64,000 nt of DNA, from the IMG/VR virus record IMGVR_UViG_3300031215_000009, positions 17,442-81,441 of that record, one strand, 5' to 3'. The DNA comes from a virus. This document shows, piece after piece, positions 40,925 through 49,870 of the stretch (its first letter is position 1; each line of letters opens with the position of its first letter). The notes under the pieces were generated by a model. It made no database searches and was not told the DNA's origin. It saw only the letters and a list, made by a program, of their open reading frames with translations. A program made the position numbers and the translations under genes.

Positions 40925-41573
40925 TTTTAAGTAAATACGGTATAATTACACCTTTACTATTCAATGCAATAGAAGTTTTAACTTCTAGAAGGTTATTTTC
41001 TTCATCTTCAACAAACTTAGTTGTACTACGAAACGAACCTAAGAAATCAATTTTACCTTTTTTAGATACAGTATAGTGTTCTATAATATCACAATTACAC
41101 ATTTCAATGTATATGTGTATATTTTTTCTACGGTCACGTATTTCTTTACGAACAATTGAAATGTTATTCTTCAAAAATGTTATTGCTAAACTTAATTCTA
41201 AAAATTTTTGTTTAAGTTTTTTTACACTTCTTTTTGCAATCTCATCAATTTCTTTAAATTCTAACTCAGCACTTGGTAATTCATAGATGTAATTGAAAAG
41301 TTCTTCACTTTCTTTATCTTTGTTTACAATTTCATACGTTGATACAAAAGATTCTAAATCCTTGTATCGTTTTTCTAAAGTTTCAAATTCTTTAAACAAA
41401 TAACCTTTTTTAATATTATCATCAACTCTTTGTAAATATGCAAGTAATTTCCAATGTTTGTGTTCTATATCTATTGGTTTTTGGACAAACCACGTATTAG
41501 GAAATTCATTTACAATATAATTTTTATCTGTAAATGAAACTTTTTCTGTATCTATAAAATATTCTGTATTCAT
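40905..41573 (-). CDS. hypothetical protein (minus strand)
   Basis: 222 residues; N-terminal NYIVNEFPNTWFVQKPIDIEHKHWKLLAYLQRVDDNIKKG is a distinctive start, followed by a long helical region (KKLKQKFLELSLAITFLKNNISIVRKEIRDRR) and a beta-rich C-terminus. I do not recognise the family. It is divergent from the clamp-loader gene across 44 nt and convergent with 40283, overlapping its 3' end by 20 nt. Confidence 0.62.
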   Translation of the reverse strand: MNTEYFIDTEKVSFTDKNYIVNEFPNTWFVQKPIDIEHKHWKLLAYLQRVDDNIKKGYLFKEFETLEKRYKDLESFVSTYEIVNKDKESEELFNYIYELPSAELEFKEIDEIAKRSVKKLKQKFLELSLAITFLKNNISIVRKEIRDRRKNIHIYIEMCNCDIIEHYTVSKKGKIDFLGSFRSTTKFVEDEENNLLEVKTSIALNSKGVIIPYLLKINLSKN

Positions 41574-41579
41574 ATTGTC

Positions 41580-41593
41580 TTTAATAAGTGTAA
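41580..41593 (+). promoter_or_regulatory. TTTAATAAGTGTAA motif
   Basis: One-base variant of the 15976 motif, 24 nt before the gp44 ATG. Confidence 0.4.
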
Positions 41594-41617
41594 TTAACAG
41601 TCTTAATAATATTTACT

Positions 41618-42571
41618 ATGAGTTTAAAAAATAACATTTGGGTCGAAAAATATAGACCACAAACACTTGATGATTTAATTATCCCAGAAAGAGTATATAA
41701 CAAGTTCCAAGGTGGAAAGTTAAACAACCACGTATTACTTTATGGAAGTCCCGGATTAGGGAAAACGAGTTTAGGGAAGATTATCGCAAAAGATATGGTT
41801 TCTTTAGAAATCAACTGTTCACTTGATACAAGTGTTGACAATGTTAGGACTAAAATTACTGAATTCTGTTCAAATATTTCTATTTTAAATGGAAAGAAAG
41901 CACAAAAGGTTGTGTTATTAGATGAGTTTGATGGAGTATCTGATGCTTATTTAAAAGCAATGAGGGGGGTTATTGAAAAATTTGCAGCAACTACAAGGTT
42001 TATTGCAACGTGTAACTACATTCAAAAGATTCCTGATAATGTTCAATCCAGATTTGATTGTATTAACTTTGATTTTCCTAAAGAAGAAGAAAGAGATTTG
42101 ATGAAGAAATACTTAATGAGATTTCATCATATTTGTAAAGCAGAGGGAATGACAGTTGATCCAAAAGTTATGGGACAAATTGTAAAAAAACATTTTCCAG
42201 ATTTACGTTCTACTATTACTTTTTTACAAGGTATGTTCGAAGAAGGTAAAACAGAGATTACTTTAGAAGATTTAAACTCATTTGCTGGTGAAAATAAACA
42301 ATTGTTTGACCATTTAATGGATAAACAATTGGATTTCATTGAATTATATTCGTATGCTTATAAAAACTATGTGAATAATGAAGACAATGTACTTAGTTCA
42401 TTAGGAAAAGAATTTGTCGAATACTTAATTAAGAATGATACATCTTCAAATAAAATAGGTAACGTAATTGTAGAGGTTGCCGACTACACTTACAAATCAC
42501 AATTCGTGATTGATAAATTTGTTACATTATCGGCTTGTTTACAAAAAATCAAATTAATATTAAATGCGTAA
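41618..42571 (+). CDS. 44: clamp loader large subunit gp44
   Basis: 317 residues (T4 319), AAA+ ATPase. WVEKYRPQTLDDLIIP is the universal clamp-loader start, YGSPGLGKTSLGKII Walker A, VVLLDEFDGVSDAYLKAM Walker B, IATCNYIQKIPDNVQSRF sensor 1 and the SRF-type arginine finger region. With gp62 it opens gp45 onto primer junctions. It overlaps the RNase H gene by 8 nt. Confidence 0.93.
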   Translation: MSLKNNIWVEKYRPQTLDDLIIPERVYNKFQGGKLNNHVLLYGSPGLGKTSLGKIIAKDMVSLEINCSLDTSVDNVRTKITEFCSNISILNGKKAQKVVLLDEFDGVSDAYLKAMRGVIEKFAATTRFIATCNYIQKIPDNVQSRFDCINFDFPKEEERDLMKKYLMRFHHICKAEGMTVDPKVMGQIVKKHFPDLRSTITFLQGMFEEGKTEITLEDLNSFAGENKQLFDHLMDKQLDFIELYSYAYKNYVNNEDNVLSSLGKEFVEYLIKNDTSSNKIGNVIVEVADYTYKSQFVIDKFVTLSACLQKIKLILNA

Positions 42572-43754
42572 ATTTACATTAATCATTGATGGTAATTACT
42601 TATTGTATTCAACTTTAAGTGTTCTTCAATTGTTTTCACCAAAGAATCAAATGTTCTTAAAGACAAATGATGAAGAAATTCTAAGAAAAGATACTAATTT
42701 CTTGCTGGAAAAACTGGCACAGGTATATGCTAAGGATATTAGAAGTATGAGTCCAATTTTGGAAGATGTTATCATTACGATTGATGATGCTCATTCTTGG
42801 AGAAAAGATTTATGTCTTACTAAGAATTACAAAGGAATCGAAAAGGAATTACTTTATAAAGGTAATAGAAAAAAAGATGATAGTTTAGATTTTACAGCTA
42901 TCTTTAATGTTTTTGATTCTTTTGTAAAGGGTATTGCTATTAGTTCTGGTACTAAATTCAAATCCATTACAGGTTGTGAGGGAGATGATTTAATTTTTGT
43001 TCATTCAAGTTATTTGAATAGTCAAGGAAAAAGTACTATCATTTATTCCGGGGATGGTGATTTAAAACAATGTGTAGGGTTTGATAAATCTAAAAACACA
43101 TTTACAATTCAATATCAAAAGCAAAATAAGAAACTTTGGATTGACAGAGAGACTGCATTATACATTAAAGAACATCAAAAAGAATATTTTGTTGATTGCT
43201 TACGTTCTGTTATTGCAAATACTTCTTCAAAGTTAGCAGTAGTTGATCCATTTGAGGTCGTTCTAAGTAAAGTTATCGGTGGTGATATAAGTGACAACAT
43301 ATTTTCAATTATAAGCGAACAGAGACAGCGTAAGACAGGTAAAAACATAGGAGAGTGGTATGAGACTAGAGTAACACCAACAATTGTTGCAAAGGTAAGT
43401 AAAGAAATTGACATTAACAAATATAATGTAGAAGATTTATTTAGACTAGATTTTCAAAAAAAGTTAGCAAGTTCAACATTAAGAAACTTTAAAACACAAA
43501 ATAGATATACTATTGATGACTTGCAAAATAATGTTGATGTGAATACTACATTAGTATTATTACACAAGGACACTATACCATCTTATTTGTATGCTGATAT
43601 TTTAGATTGGTCTGAAAAGGTTGCAACTAAACCTAAGTGTGAACTTAAAAAACAATTCAATTACAAAGAACTACTAATGTCTATGAAATTATACGATAAA
43701 AAATTACAAGACGATTCAAGTAGTGCATCAATATTTAAAGAATTAGGATTATAA
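42564..43754 (+). CDS. rnh: RNase H / 5'-nuclease (T4 Rnh-like)
   Basis: 396 residues (T4 RNase H 305). FEN1-type metal-binding motifs in order: LIIDGNYLLYS, ITIDDAHSWR, SITGCEGDDLIFV, IYSGDGDLKQC, and VIGGDISDNIF. It removes RNA primers from lagging-strand fragments. About 90 additional residues lie after the nuclease core, ending DDSSSASIFKELGL, where T4 RNase H has its gp32/gp45 contact region. Its stop overlaps the next small gene's ATG (TAATG). Confidence 0.87.
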   Translation: MRKFTLIIDGNYLLYSTLSVLQLFSPKNQMFLKTNDEEILRKDTNFLLEKLAQVYAKDIRSMSPILEDVIITIDDAHSWRKDLCLTKNYKGIEKELLYKGNRKKDDSLDFTAIFNVFDSFVKGIAISSGTKFKSITGCEGDDLIFVHSSYLNSQGKSTIIYSGDGDLKQCVGFDKSKNTFTIQYQKQNKKLWIDRETALYIKEHQKEYFVDCLRSVIANTSSKLAVVDPFEVVLSKVIGGDISDNIFSIISEQRQRKTGKNIGEWYETRVTPTIVAKVSKEIDINKYNVEDLFRLDFQKKLASSTLRNFKTQNRYTIDDLQNNVDVNTTLVLLHKDTIPSYLYADILDWSEKVATKPKCELKKQFNYKELLMSMKLYDKKLQDDSSSASIFKELGL

Positions 43755-43918
43755 TGGAAGAATTAACAAATAAAACAAACCCGAAAATAGACGCTTCTAA
43801 AATAGAAACGTTAGAAGATGATAAGTTAATATTCAAATTGATGAATTTAACTGTTAATAAAGAAAACGTATCAGATAGTGATTATGAATCTTTAAAACAT
43901 TTATTACATGATAATTAA
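43754..43918 (+). CDS. small hypothetical protein
   Basis: 54 residues (MEELTNKTNPKIDASKIETL..., ending ESLKHLLHDN), too short for most gene finders but tightly coupled: the ATG overlaps the RNase H stop (TAATG) and its end overlaps the next start at 43908 by 11 nt. Mainly helical and acidic. Function unknown; the coupling inside the replication operon is the only evidence of reality. Confidence 0.6.
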   Translation: MEELTNKTNPKIDASKIETLEDDKLIFKLMNLTVNKENVSDSDYESLKHLLHDN

Positions 43919-44348
43919 ATCACCATTTGATATTTTAAATCAATTAGGAAAATCTGCATTTGATGATATTTCTAATATGGATAAGAAAAGACACGCATTC
44001 ATTATAAATAGAATGTTATCAAGAGCATTACCAGAAGTTTCATTGAATATGAATCACATGAGAGTTGCTCCAGAAAGTACCGTAGATTTTTGGAATCAAG
44101 CATTTAAAGATATGATGGCATCCCAAAGAGGAAGGAACATGTTAAATCACATTAGAAGTGTATATAGAGTTTCAATGGCAGGTGCTAAGAAAAAAACAAA
44201 GAAAAATATTGACAAAGATTTAGCAAAACAATATATGCAGATCAGTAAAATTGGAAAAAAAGAGTTTAAAGTTTTAGAAGATTATCACGAAAAAGACTTG
44301 GTTACATATTTAAAGAAGTTTTCTAAAATGTTAGAAACTACTAAATAA
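43908..44348 (+). CDS. 62: clamp loader small subunit gp62-like
   Basis: 146 residues (T4 gp62 187). The segment KRHAFIINRMLSRALPEVSL followed by NMNHMRVAPESTVDFWNQAF parallels the gp62 family pattern (xxFIVNRxLSxFPxxxxxxNxMNxxxxLxxxxxxDFxxxxI) known from T4-like phages. Its location two small genes after gp44 supports this. The usual KRxxKW motif downstream is not clear (SQRGRNMLNHIR instead). gp62 bridges gp44 subunits in the loader. Confidence 0.6.
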   Translation: MIIKSPFDILNQLGKSAFDDISNMDKKRHAFIINRMLSRALPEVSLNMNHMRVAPESTVDFWNQAFKDMMASQRGRNMLNHIRSVYRVSMAGAKKKTKKNIDKDLAKQYMQISKIGKKEFKVLEDYHEKDLVTYLKKFSKMLETTK

Positions 44349-44357
44349 ATTTTAAGT

Positions 44358-45149
44358 ATGAAAATAAAAGAAAAGTTTTGGGTTGGGACATTTATTTCCC
44401 TATGGTTATTAGTAAGTACAGTAAGTACATTTCACGCAGTTGAATTTTTTGAATTGTCTAATAATCAATTTTTATCATGGGTATTAGCATTCGCATTTGA
44501 ATTAGGTGCTATGGCATCATTAGGTGGAATGGTAATAGGTAAAGGAAATAAATCTATTATATGGATAATGTTCATTCTTTTAACGGCTTTTCAAATACAT
44601 GGTAATATGTTTTATGCATGGACACACTCAGGTGATTTAACTAATTGGACAAACCTATTTGATTTAGGTGACGAAGATGTTAATTTCACCAAGCGTGTGT
44701 TTTCGTTTATAAGTGGTGGTATTCTACCGTTAATTTCATTAGGGTTCGTTAAATCGTTAATGGATTACTTGAAACCACAAGAAGATGTTATAAGTGAAGG
44801 AATAACTGAGGAAGTAATTGAGGGAATACCTGATGAAAAAAATAATAAACAATCATCATTTACTAAGGAAGAAATAGAGAATAACGAAAAACTGCGACAC
44901 GAAGAAATATCAGAAATTGAATTTGAAGAAGTAAAAGATGATGTAAAAATTGATAATACAACAGGGAAAGTAAACATTTCTGACGAACCTTTAGAAATGA
45001 AAAAGGAATTTTGGTTAGGTCAAACAGATGAATCGCCTATTATTGAAGAAGTAAAAGATAGTGAGTTAAATACTAAGAGTGACCCTATTAACTTAGGTGA
45101 TATTATTGATAAAGCGGAAAATACTGTGAATTCAATAGGTGAAAAATAA
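44358..45149 (+). CDS. membrane protein with four TM helices and acidic tail
   Basis: 263 residues. Hydrophobic segments at about 8-28 (FWVGTFISLWLLVSTVSTF), 37-58, 63-84 and 112-132 predict four transmembrane helices. The C-terminal half is long, acidic and soluble (residues about 140-263). Nothing identifies a holin or a transporter. Four-helix topology with a cytosolic tail and location in a late region could mean an envelope-modifying or lysis-related protein. Confidence 0.6.
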   Translation: MKIKEKFWVGTFISLWLLVSTVSTFHAVEFFELSNNQFLSWVLAFAFELGAMASLGGMVIGKGNKSIIWIMFILLTAFQIHGNMFYAWTHSGDLTNWTNLFDLGDEDVNFTKRVFSFISGGILPLISLGFVKSLMDYLKPQEDVISEGITEEVIEGIPDEKNNKQSSFTKEEIENNEKLRHEEISEIEFEEVKDDVKIDNTTGKVNISDEPLEMKKEFWLGQTDESPIIEEVKDSELNTKSDPINLGDIIDKAENTVNSIGEK

Positions 45150-45159
45150 TTAACAATAA

Positions 45160-46233
45160 ATGTCAAGTACTACTAAATGTGTAATAAGAATAGATGAAAA
45201 TGGACCAAGAGTTGAATCCAACAGTAACGTTATTGCAAGTGATTTAAAATTAACCCTAAAAGATTATATTCCAGAAGTAACCAATTGGACTACGTGGAAT
45301 GGTATATTAAATGAAGGTGAAACGATAAGTATTTCGACACCATATAAATTCATTGCTCTAAGAGCAAGAAATGCTGGTAATAGTGTTGGTAGTACATTAA
45401 ACCCACCAACAGGAGCAATTGATTTAACAAGTGCCTGTTTACCAGCAAATAATTCATTAGCAAGTAATTGTGGGTGTTCTGATGATTCTTCATCTTCAAA
45501 TGAGGTATTACTTGATTTTAAAATGGATCAATATACAACCTATGAATTAGATAACAAAACAATTTATTCAACAAACCCTTATATTTTCGATTGTACAAAT
45601 GGTGCAACCGCTTCTGGTGTAACTGGATGGTCAGGTTGTGTGATTAATAGTACAGACCCTTGTGGTGTTACAGGAGCAACAGGAGCAACAGGTGCAGTTG
45701 GAATCACTGGTGGTATAGGAGGAACTTGTATAATAGGAGCTACAACGGTAGCTGCACCAGCAAAAGGTGTTTATGAATATGCATTTGTTGGATTACTTAA
45801 AGATAATAATTTAGTAATCAAAACAGATGAAGCAGAATGTGACTATAAATGTAAGTTAGATTATTATGCTTATACAAAAACAGACAACGAATATATATTG
45901 TTTATTTGGGATGACACTGCCGGAAAATGGGTAATTGTTAGACTTGATGAAAAAATAAGTGATATTGTAACAAATAAAATATCATTTAATATCATTGAAT
46001 TAATAGAGTGGTCTGAATCAGTATACTCTTATAAAAATAGTAATATAACAATGCCTGGTGTTACAGGAGCAACAGGTACAAATAGTTATGAAGGTTCTGT
46101 AACGGAATTAGATATTGATATGCCAGTCGAATTCAAGTTGAATAGTCTGTTTATAATGGAATCTAAAACCTTTACAGGGATAATTACATCGAGGTTAAAT
46201 AACTTAGATGTTAATATAATGTTAGCAGTTTAA
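45160..46233 (+). CDS. fibre-like protein with collagen-type repeats
   Basis: 357 residues. Residues about 166-185 read CGVTGATGATGAVGITGG, a Gly-x-Thr collagen-like run, and GVTGATGTNS reappears near 302. Such triplets form triple helices in head and tail fibres. The N-terminal part (TKCVIRIDENGPRVESNSNV) and the cysteine-rich ASNCGCSDD segment are unassigned. Likely a decoration fibre of the virion, but exact place is unknown. Confidence 0.6.
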   Translation: MSSTTKCVIRIDENGPRVESNSNVIASDLKLTLKDYIPEVTNWTTWNGILNEGETISISTPYKFIALRARNAGNSVGSTLNPPTGAIDLTSACLPANNSLASNCGCSDDSSSSNEVLLDFKMDQYTTYELDNKTIYSTNPYIFDCTNGATASGVTGWSGCVINSTDPCGVTGATGATGAVGITGGIGGTCIIGATTVAAPAKGVYEYAFVGLLKDNNLVIKTDEAECDYKCKLDYYAYTKTDNEYILFIWDDTAGKWVIVRLDEKISDIVTNKISFNIIELIEWSESVYSYKNSNITMPGVTGATGTNSYEGSVTELDIDMPVEFKLNSLFIMESKTFTGIITSRLNNLDVNIMLAV

Positions 46234-46251
46234 TTTTAAATTTATATAAAG

Positions 46252-46560
46252 ATGAGTAAAGAAGTGAAAAAAGAAAACACAAATCAAGCAGGTGCAAAAA
46301 CAGTAACACAAAACGTTCCTGAAGGGCCACAACAAGTAACAAATTTCCACCAAGCAATTTCTGTATTGTTACAAGCCGCAGAAATAGGAAGAAAAGCGGC
46401 AATTTATGATTGGGAAGATAGTATTTTAATTGGACAAGCCGTTATTTTATTAACAGATGCTCAACAACAAGCACAAGAACAAGCAGTTGCTCAACAACAA
46501 AAACAGGAAACTCCTGTCCCAGAAACTAAAGAAGTTAATTTAGAACCTATTAAAGACTAA
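46252..46560 (+). CDS. small Gln-rich structural-type protein
   Basis: 102 residues. Central helix (FHQAISVLLQAAEIGRKAAI) and DWEDSILIGQAVILLTDAQQ followed by a Gln/Ala-rich segment; low-complexity ends. No family recognised. It precedes the glycosyltransferase gene by 3 nt. Confidence 0.6.
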   Translation: MSKEVKKENTNQAGAKTVTQNVPEGPQQVTNFHQAISVLLQAAEIGRKAAIYDWEDSILIGQAVILLTDAQQQAQEQAVAQQQKQETPVPETKEVNLEPIKD

Positions 46561-46563
46561 TAC

Positions 46564-47790
46564 ATGAAACATAGAATAGTATTAACTATGATAGTAAAGA
46601 ATGAAGAGCACGTAATTGAACGTGCTCTTAACTCTTGCTATAAAATGATTGATTCATATTGTATAGTAGATACAGGTTCAACAGATAAAACCAAAGAAGT
46701 TATTAAAAACTTTTTTGATTCAAAAGGAATCGAAGGTAAAATTGTTGACTTTGAATTTACTAACTATGAAGAATGTAGAAACAAATCAATTGAATTTGGG
46801 AAAGAATTAGGAGAATATGGATTCTGGATGGATGCTGATGAAGAACTAATTTTAGATAAAACATTCAGTAAACAAATTTTCAAAACATTTTTAAAAGGAA
46901 ATAAATTTCCAGATCAATTAGTAATTGATGTACATTATGGTGCATTAAAATACCATAGAGCACAATTCTTTAAGTTTAGTTCAGATTGGTATTGGTATGG
47001 ACCTGTTCACGAAGTTTTAACGAAAAATAAAGAAGGGTCAACTCAAATGCAATTCCCATTTGGTTATCATAAAGTACACCCTGATGGAAATTCTTGGCAA
47101 ACTGATGACTTATCAAAGAAATATCAAGACCACGCAGAAATTCTTTTACAATATCAAAATGATAATGAATGGAAAGATGCTAGATGGACTTTTTATTTAG
47201 CACAATCCTATAAAGATGCTGCAAATATTAGACTATCAACTGATCCAAAAGATGAATTGGGAATTACACTTGTAAAGAAAGCGATTCAATATTTTACAGA
47301 AAGAGTTGCAGATAAAACTGGATTTCATCAAGAAATTTATTATTCTCAATTAATGATAGCGAGACTTCAATATCATTTATCATCTGATGATTTGATTTTG
47401 AATCAATTACTTAAATGTGAAGAACTAAATGCTGATAATAGAGTAGAGCACTTATTTAATATAGCATCATTTTTACAAGCACAAAGTTATCATAAAAGTG
47501 CATTGATGTATCTTAAACTTGGGTTAAAATATATAAAAGAAGGTACAACAAGTGCATTGTTTTTAGAACCTATGTGTTATGAATGGGCATTATATGATAT
47601 GTATGGAGTTTCATTATATTTCACAGGTGATTTAGATGGATCATTAAAATATTTTAAATACACACTTAAAAAAATAAACAATGGAAACGCAACAAATATT
47701 GACATTGAAAGAGTTGAAAATAATGTTAAATCCGCTGAGAATGCAATTCAACAACGAAATCATACCCCTAGACAAAAAATCAGAATCTGA
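46564..47790 (+). CDS. family 2 glycosyltransferase with TPR-like tail
   Basis: 408 residues. VLTMIVKNEEHVIERALNSC then CIVDTGSTDKTKEVI is the GT2 start (as in SunS-type enzymes), and YGFWMDADEELIL has the DAD(E) metal motif (DxD). WYWYGPVHEVL lies near the acceptor site. The C-terminal 190 residues are helical repeats, TPR-like (ARWTFYLAQSYKDA ... ALYDMYGVSLYFTGDLDGSLKYF). It probably glycosylates a protein or surface glycan. The gene overlaps the start of the next one. Confidence 0.82.
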   Translation: MKHRIVLTMIVKNEEHVIERALNSCYKMIDSYCIVDTGSTDKTKEVIKNFFDSKGIEGKIVDFEFTNYEECRNKSIEFGKELGEYGFWMDADEELILDKTFSKQIFKTFLKGNKFPDQLVIDVHYGALKYHRAQFFKFSSDWYWYGPVHEVLTKNKEGSTQMQFPFGYHKVHPDGNSWQTDDLSKKYQDHAEILLQYQNDNEWKDARWTFYLAQSYKDAANIRLSTDPKDELGITLVKKAIQYFTERVADKTGFHQEIYYSQLMIARLQYHLSSDDLILNQLLKCEELNADNRVEHLFNIASFLQAQSYHKSALMYLKLGLKYIKEGTTSALFLEPMCYEWALYDMYGVSLYFTGDLDGSLKYFKYTLKKINNGNATNIDIERVENNVKSAENAIQQRNHTPRQKIRI

Positions 47791-47974
47791 TGATGATATA
47801 CAATTCACTTGGGGTTCAAATGTTTTAATTCTATATCGTAGTCCAAATGGAACTATTTTCAAAAAGAATGGAGATAAAGATGATTTGTGTATAAAGATTA
47901 ACGGATTTAATAAAGATTTACAAAATTTAACAATAGACGACACAGGGGTTTTAATGACTTTTTATAATGGATAA
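47741..47974 (+). CDS. small hypothetical protein
   Basis: 77 residues from the ATG at 47741 (MQFNNEIIPLDKKSESDDD); ATGs at 47681 and 47723 in the same frame would lie deeper inside the glycosyltransferase gene. Beta-rich (FTWGSNVLILYRSPNGTIF). Unknown function. It overlaps the previous gene by 50 nt and the next by 8 nt. Confidence 0.55.
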   Translation: MQFNNEIIPLDKKSESDDDIQFTWGSNVLILYRSPNGTIFKKNGDKDDLCIKINGFNKDLQNLTIDDTGVLMTFYNG

Positions 47975-48317
47975 AAAACAAATAACATATTTCGACACAA
48001 CTAATAAATTGTTACAAAATCTTCAGAATTGTACAAACAAGGACATAGATAATGCATTTACAAAGGAAGCTTTAAAGACATTAATAAATATAATGCAAAC
48101 ACAAAATTCTTTTATTGAATATATTATCAAATTAGAAGATAACATGGAGATAGTTTCTGATGATAAACAAATCATCAAAGGTATGTTGTGTTACATTAGA
48201 GGTCGAAAAAGATTTGGAAAAATTACAGACATTGATGAAGAAAAAGGAATTTATACCCTTAGAATTTTAGATTCTGACGAACAATTAAGAGTGACCAAAA
48301 GTCACTTTAATATATAG
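47967..48317 (+). CDS. small hypothetical protein
   Basis: 116 residues. Helical first half (TNKLLQNLQNCTNKDIDNAF), then a small beta domain at the C-terminus (GMLCYIRGRKRFGKITDIDEEKGI) like an SH3-type barrel. No named family. Overlaps its upstream neighbour by 8 nt. The late box for the next gene overlaps its stop codon. Confidence 0.6.
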   Translation: MDKKQITYFDTTNKLLQNLQNCTNKDIDNAFTKEALKTLINIMQTQNSFIEYIIKLEDNMEIVSDDKQIIKGMLCYIRGRKRFGKITDIDEEKGIYTLRILDSDEQLRVTKSHFNI

Positions 48318-48325
48318 ATTAAATA
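48317..48325 (+). promoter_or_regulatory. late-type promoter box
   Basis: GATTAAATA 19 nt before the ATG at 48345. Confidence 0.5.
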
Positions 48326-48344
48326 AAATACAAATTATTAAATT

Positions 48345-49373
48345 ATGGCAAACGACAAAGAAGAAATTTCAGCTCAAGAAAGAGCACTAAGAGATATGGA
48401 CAAAGAACCAAAAATATCTCAAGAAGACCAAGAAGGAATGGATGATTTAGAATCAGCAAACCAAACAAAACCTGTTGAAGATACAAAAGTTGTTGAATTA
48501 GGTAGAGCAAAAAGAATTGATTATACTAAACAAGATGTTGAAAGTACTAACTTAAAACATGGTTTTTTTAAAGTCAACCCAACTGAATTTCCATCTAAAG
48601 GTAGATTCTATCCAAATGGTATAACTATTAGAATTAAAGCTGCAACAGTTAAAGACATTAGAACATTTTCAGCATTAGATGAAGATAATCCTTATGAAGT
48701 TGATGAAGCATTAGTAGCATTGCTTAGTAACTGTGTAAGAGTTTCTTTTCCAGAAAGAGTTGGTTCGTGGAAAGATATTTTAGAAGAAGATAGATTAAAT
48801 CTTATTTTAAGTATTAGAGAACTTACATTTGCGGAAGGTGAAAATAAAATATCATTCAAAGTAAAATGCGAATCTTGTTCAACTGATAATGACATGGATA
48901 TTACAAATCAAAACTTCCAACAAAGGGATATTAACGAAAAACTTGAAAAGTATTATTCTGATGCACACAAACGTTTGAATGTTGAAACAAAACAATATGG
49001 TATAATTAACATAAAACCACCAACAATTGGTATAATGAGAGTTGTTAACAAATATATCAAAACATTACAAGAGAATAAAGAAAACTTAAAGGAATACTTA
49101 CCGTTCTTAAAAACTGTTCCTTATATGATTGAAGAATGGAGAGGTTTAAGTGTTGATGATATGGGGAAATATAGAATTGAATTCCTTAGATGGAATACTA
49201 ATAAGTTTTTAACCTATACTAAAATTGTAGAACTAGCACAAATTTCAGTTAAAGAAAAAATGATGAAACCATGTAGTAATTGTGGTGACCCAATAGAAGC
49301 AACGATTGAATTACCAACAGGTATTAAAGGATTGTTTATTGAGGATAATATTTTGGATGATGAATTAATCTAA
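48345..49373 (+). CDS. 26: baseplate hub-type protein (gp26-like)
   Basis: 342 residues. FKVNPTEFPSKGRFYPNGI is the start of the T4 gp26-like baseplate domain, followed by a segment LLSNCVRVSFPERVGSWKDILEEDRLNLIL and the zinc-type pair KCESCSTDND (and later MKPCSNCGDPIEATIELP). T4 gp26 is smaller (208). These proteins assist assembly of the baseplate hub. Its place shortly before a tape-measure-like gene agrees. Confidence 0.62.
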   Translation: MANDKEEISAQERALRDMDKEPKISQEDQEGMDDLESANQTKPVEDTKVVELGRAKRIDYTKQDVESTNLKHGFFKVNPTEFPSKGRFYPNGITIRIKAATVKDIRTFSALDEDNPYEVDEALVALLSNCVRVSFPERVGSWKDILEEDRLNLILSIRELTFAEGENKISFKVKCESCSTDNDMDITNQNFQQRDINEKLEKYYSDAHKRLNVETKQYGIINIKPPTIGIMRVVNKYIKTLQENKENLKEYLPFLKTVPYMIEEWRGLSVDDMGKYRIEFLRWNTNKFLTYTKIVELAQISVKEKMMKPCSNCGDPIEATIELPTGIKGLFIEDNILDDELI

Positions 49374-49379
49374 AAATTC

Positions 49380-49410
49380 AAAAAGATAATCAGAAATGGT
49401 TATCTTTTTT
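49380..49410 (+). terminator. intrinsic terminator
   Basis: AAAAAGATAA (49380-49389) pairs with TTATCTTTTT (49400-49409). Confidence 0.75.
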
Positions 49411-49438
49411 GATTAAACAAAAAAAGAAATATATACAA

Positions 49439-49780
49439 ATGAAAAGATTAAATGATTATTTAAACGAAGGTTCTAAAATACAAAATGAAATAAAATTATT
49501 AAATAAATCTGAAAAGTTTTGGGATGCTAAATTCAAAAAAGCAATTAATTTATTCCCTGAATGGAAAGATGAAAAAATTGTTGTTACTAATAGTATTAGA
49601 AAAGCATATAATGAAATGGTAATAGATGTTGTTAAAGGAGATAAAGGTTATGTTGAAATGCCTGGTAGAACATCAAACAAAATACATACTAAATTCGCAG
49701 AAGATATGTGGACAAAATTAAAAGGTAATGAATGGGCAAAGAAATATGCACTTGAAGACCACCTTGGTTGGTTAAAATAA
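49439..49780 (+). CDS. small putative internal head protein
   Basis: 113 residues from ATG 49439 (MKRLNDYLNEGSK). An upstream ATG at 49409 overlaps the terminator tail and is rejected. The N-terminus fits the capsid-targeting pattern with LNE/G as cleavage site. The body is basic and folded-looking (FWDAKFKKAINLFPEWKDEKIVVTNSIRKAYNEMV). Single-gene unit with terminators on both sides. Function unknown; a packaged protein is likely. Confidence 0.62.
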   Translation: MKRLNDYLNEGSKIQNEIKLLNKSEKFWDAKFKKAINLFPEWKDEKIVVTNSIRKAYNEMVIDVVKGDKGYVEMPGRTSNKIHTKFAEDMWTKLKGNEWAKKYALEDHLGWLK

Positions 49781-49806
49781 TTAATATGTTCGAAATTCGA
49801 GAATAA

Positions 49807-49840
49807 AGAAAAGACTATCAGCAATGATGGTCTTTTCTCG
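49807..49840 (+). terminator. terminator hairpin
   Basis: AGAAAAGACTATCA (49807-49820) pairs with TGATGGTCTTTTCT (49825-49838) with one G-T pair. Confidence 0.75.
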
Positions 49841-49843
49841 TTT

Positions 49844-49852
49844 AATTAAATA
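49844..49852 (+). promoter_or_regulatory. late-type promoter box
   Basis: AATTAAATA 18 nt before the ATG at 49871. Confidence 0.45.
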
Positions 49853-49870
49853 CAATACAAATAATAGTAT

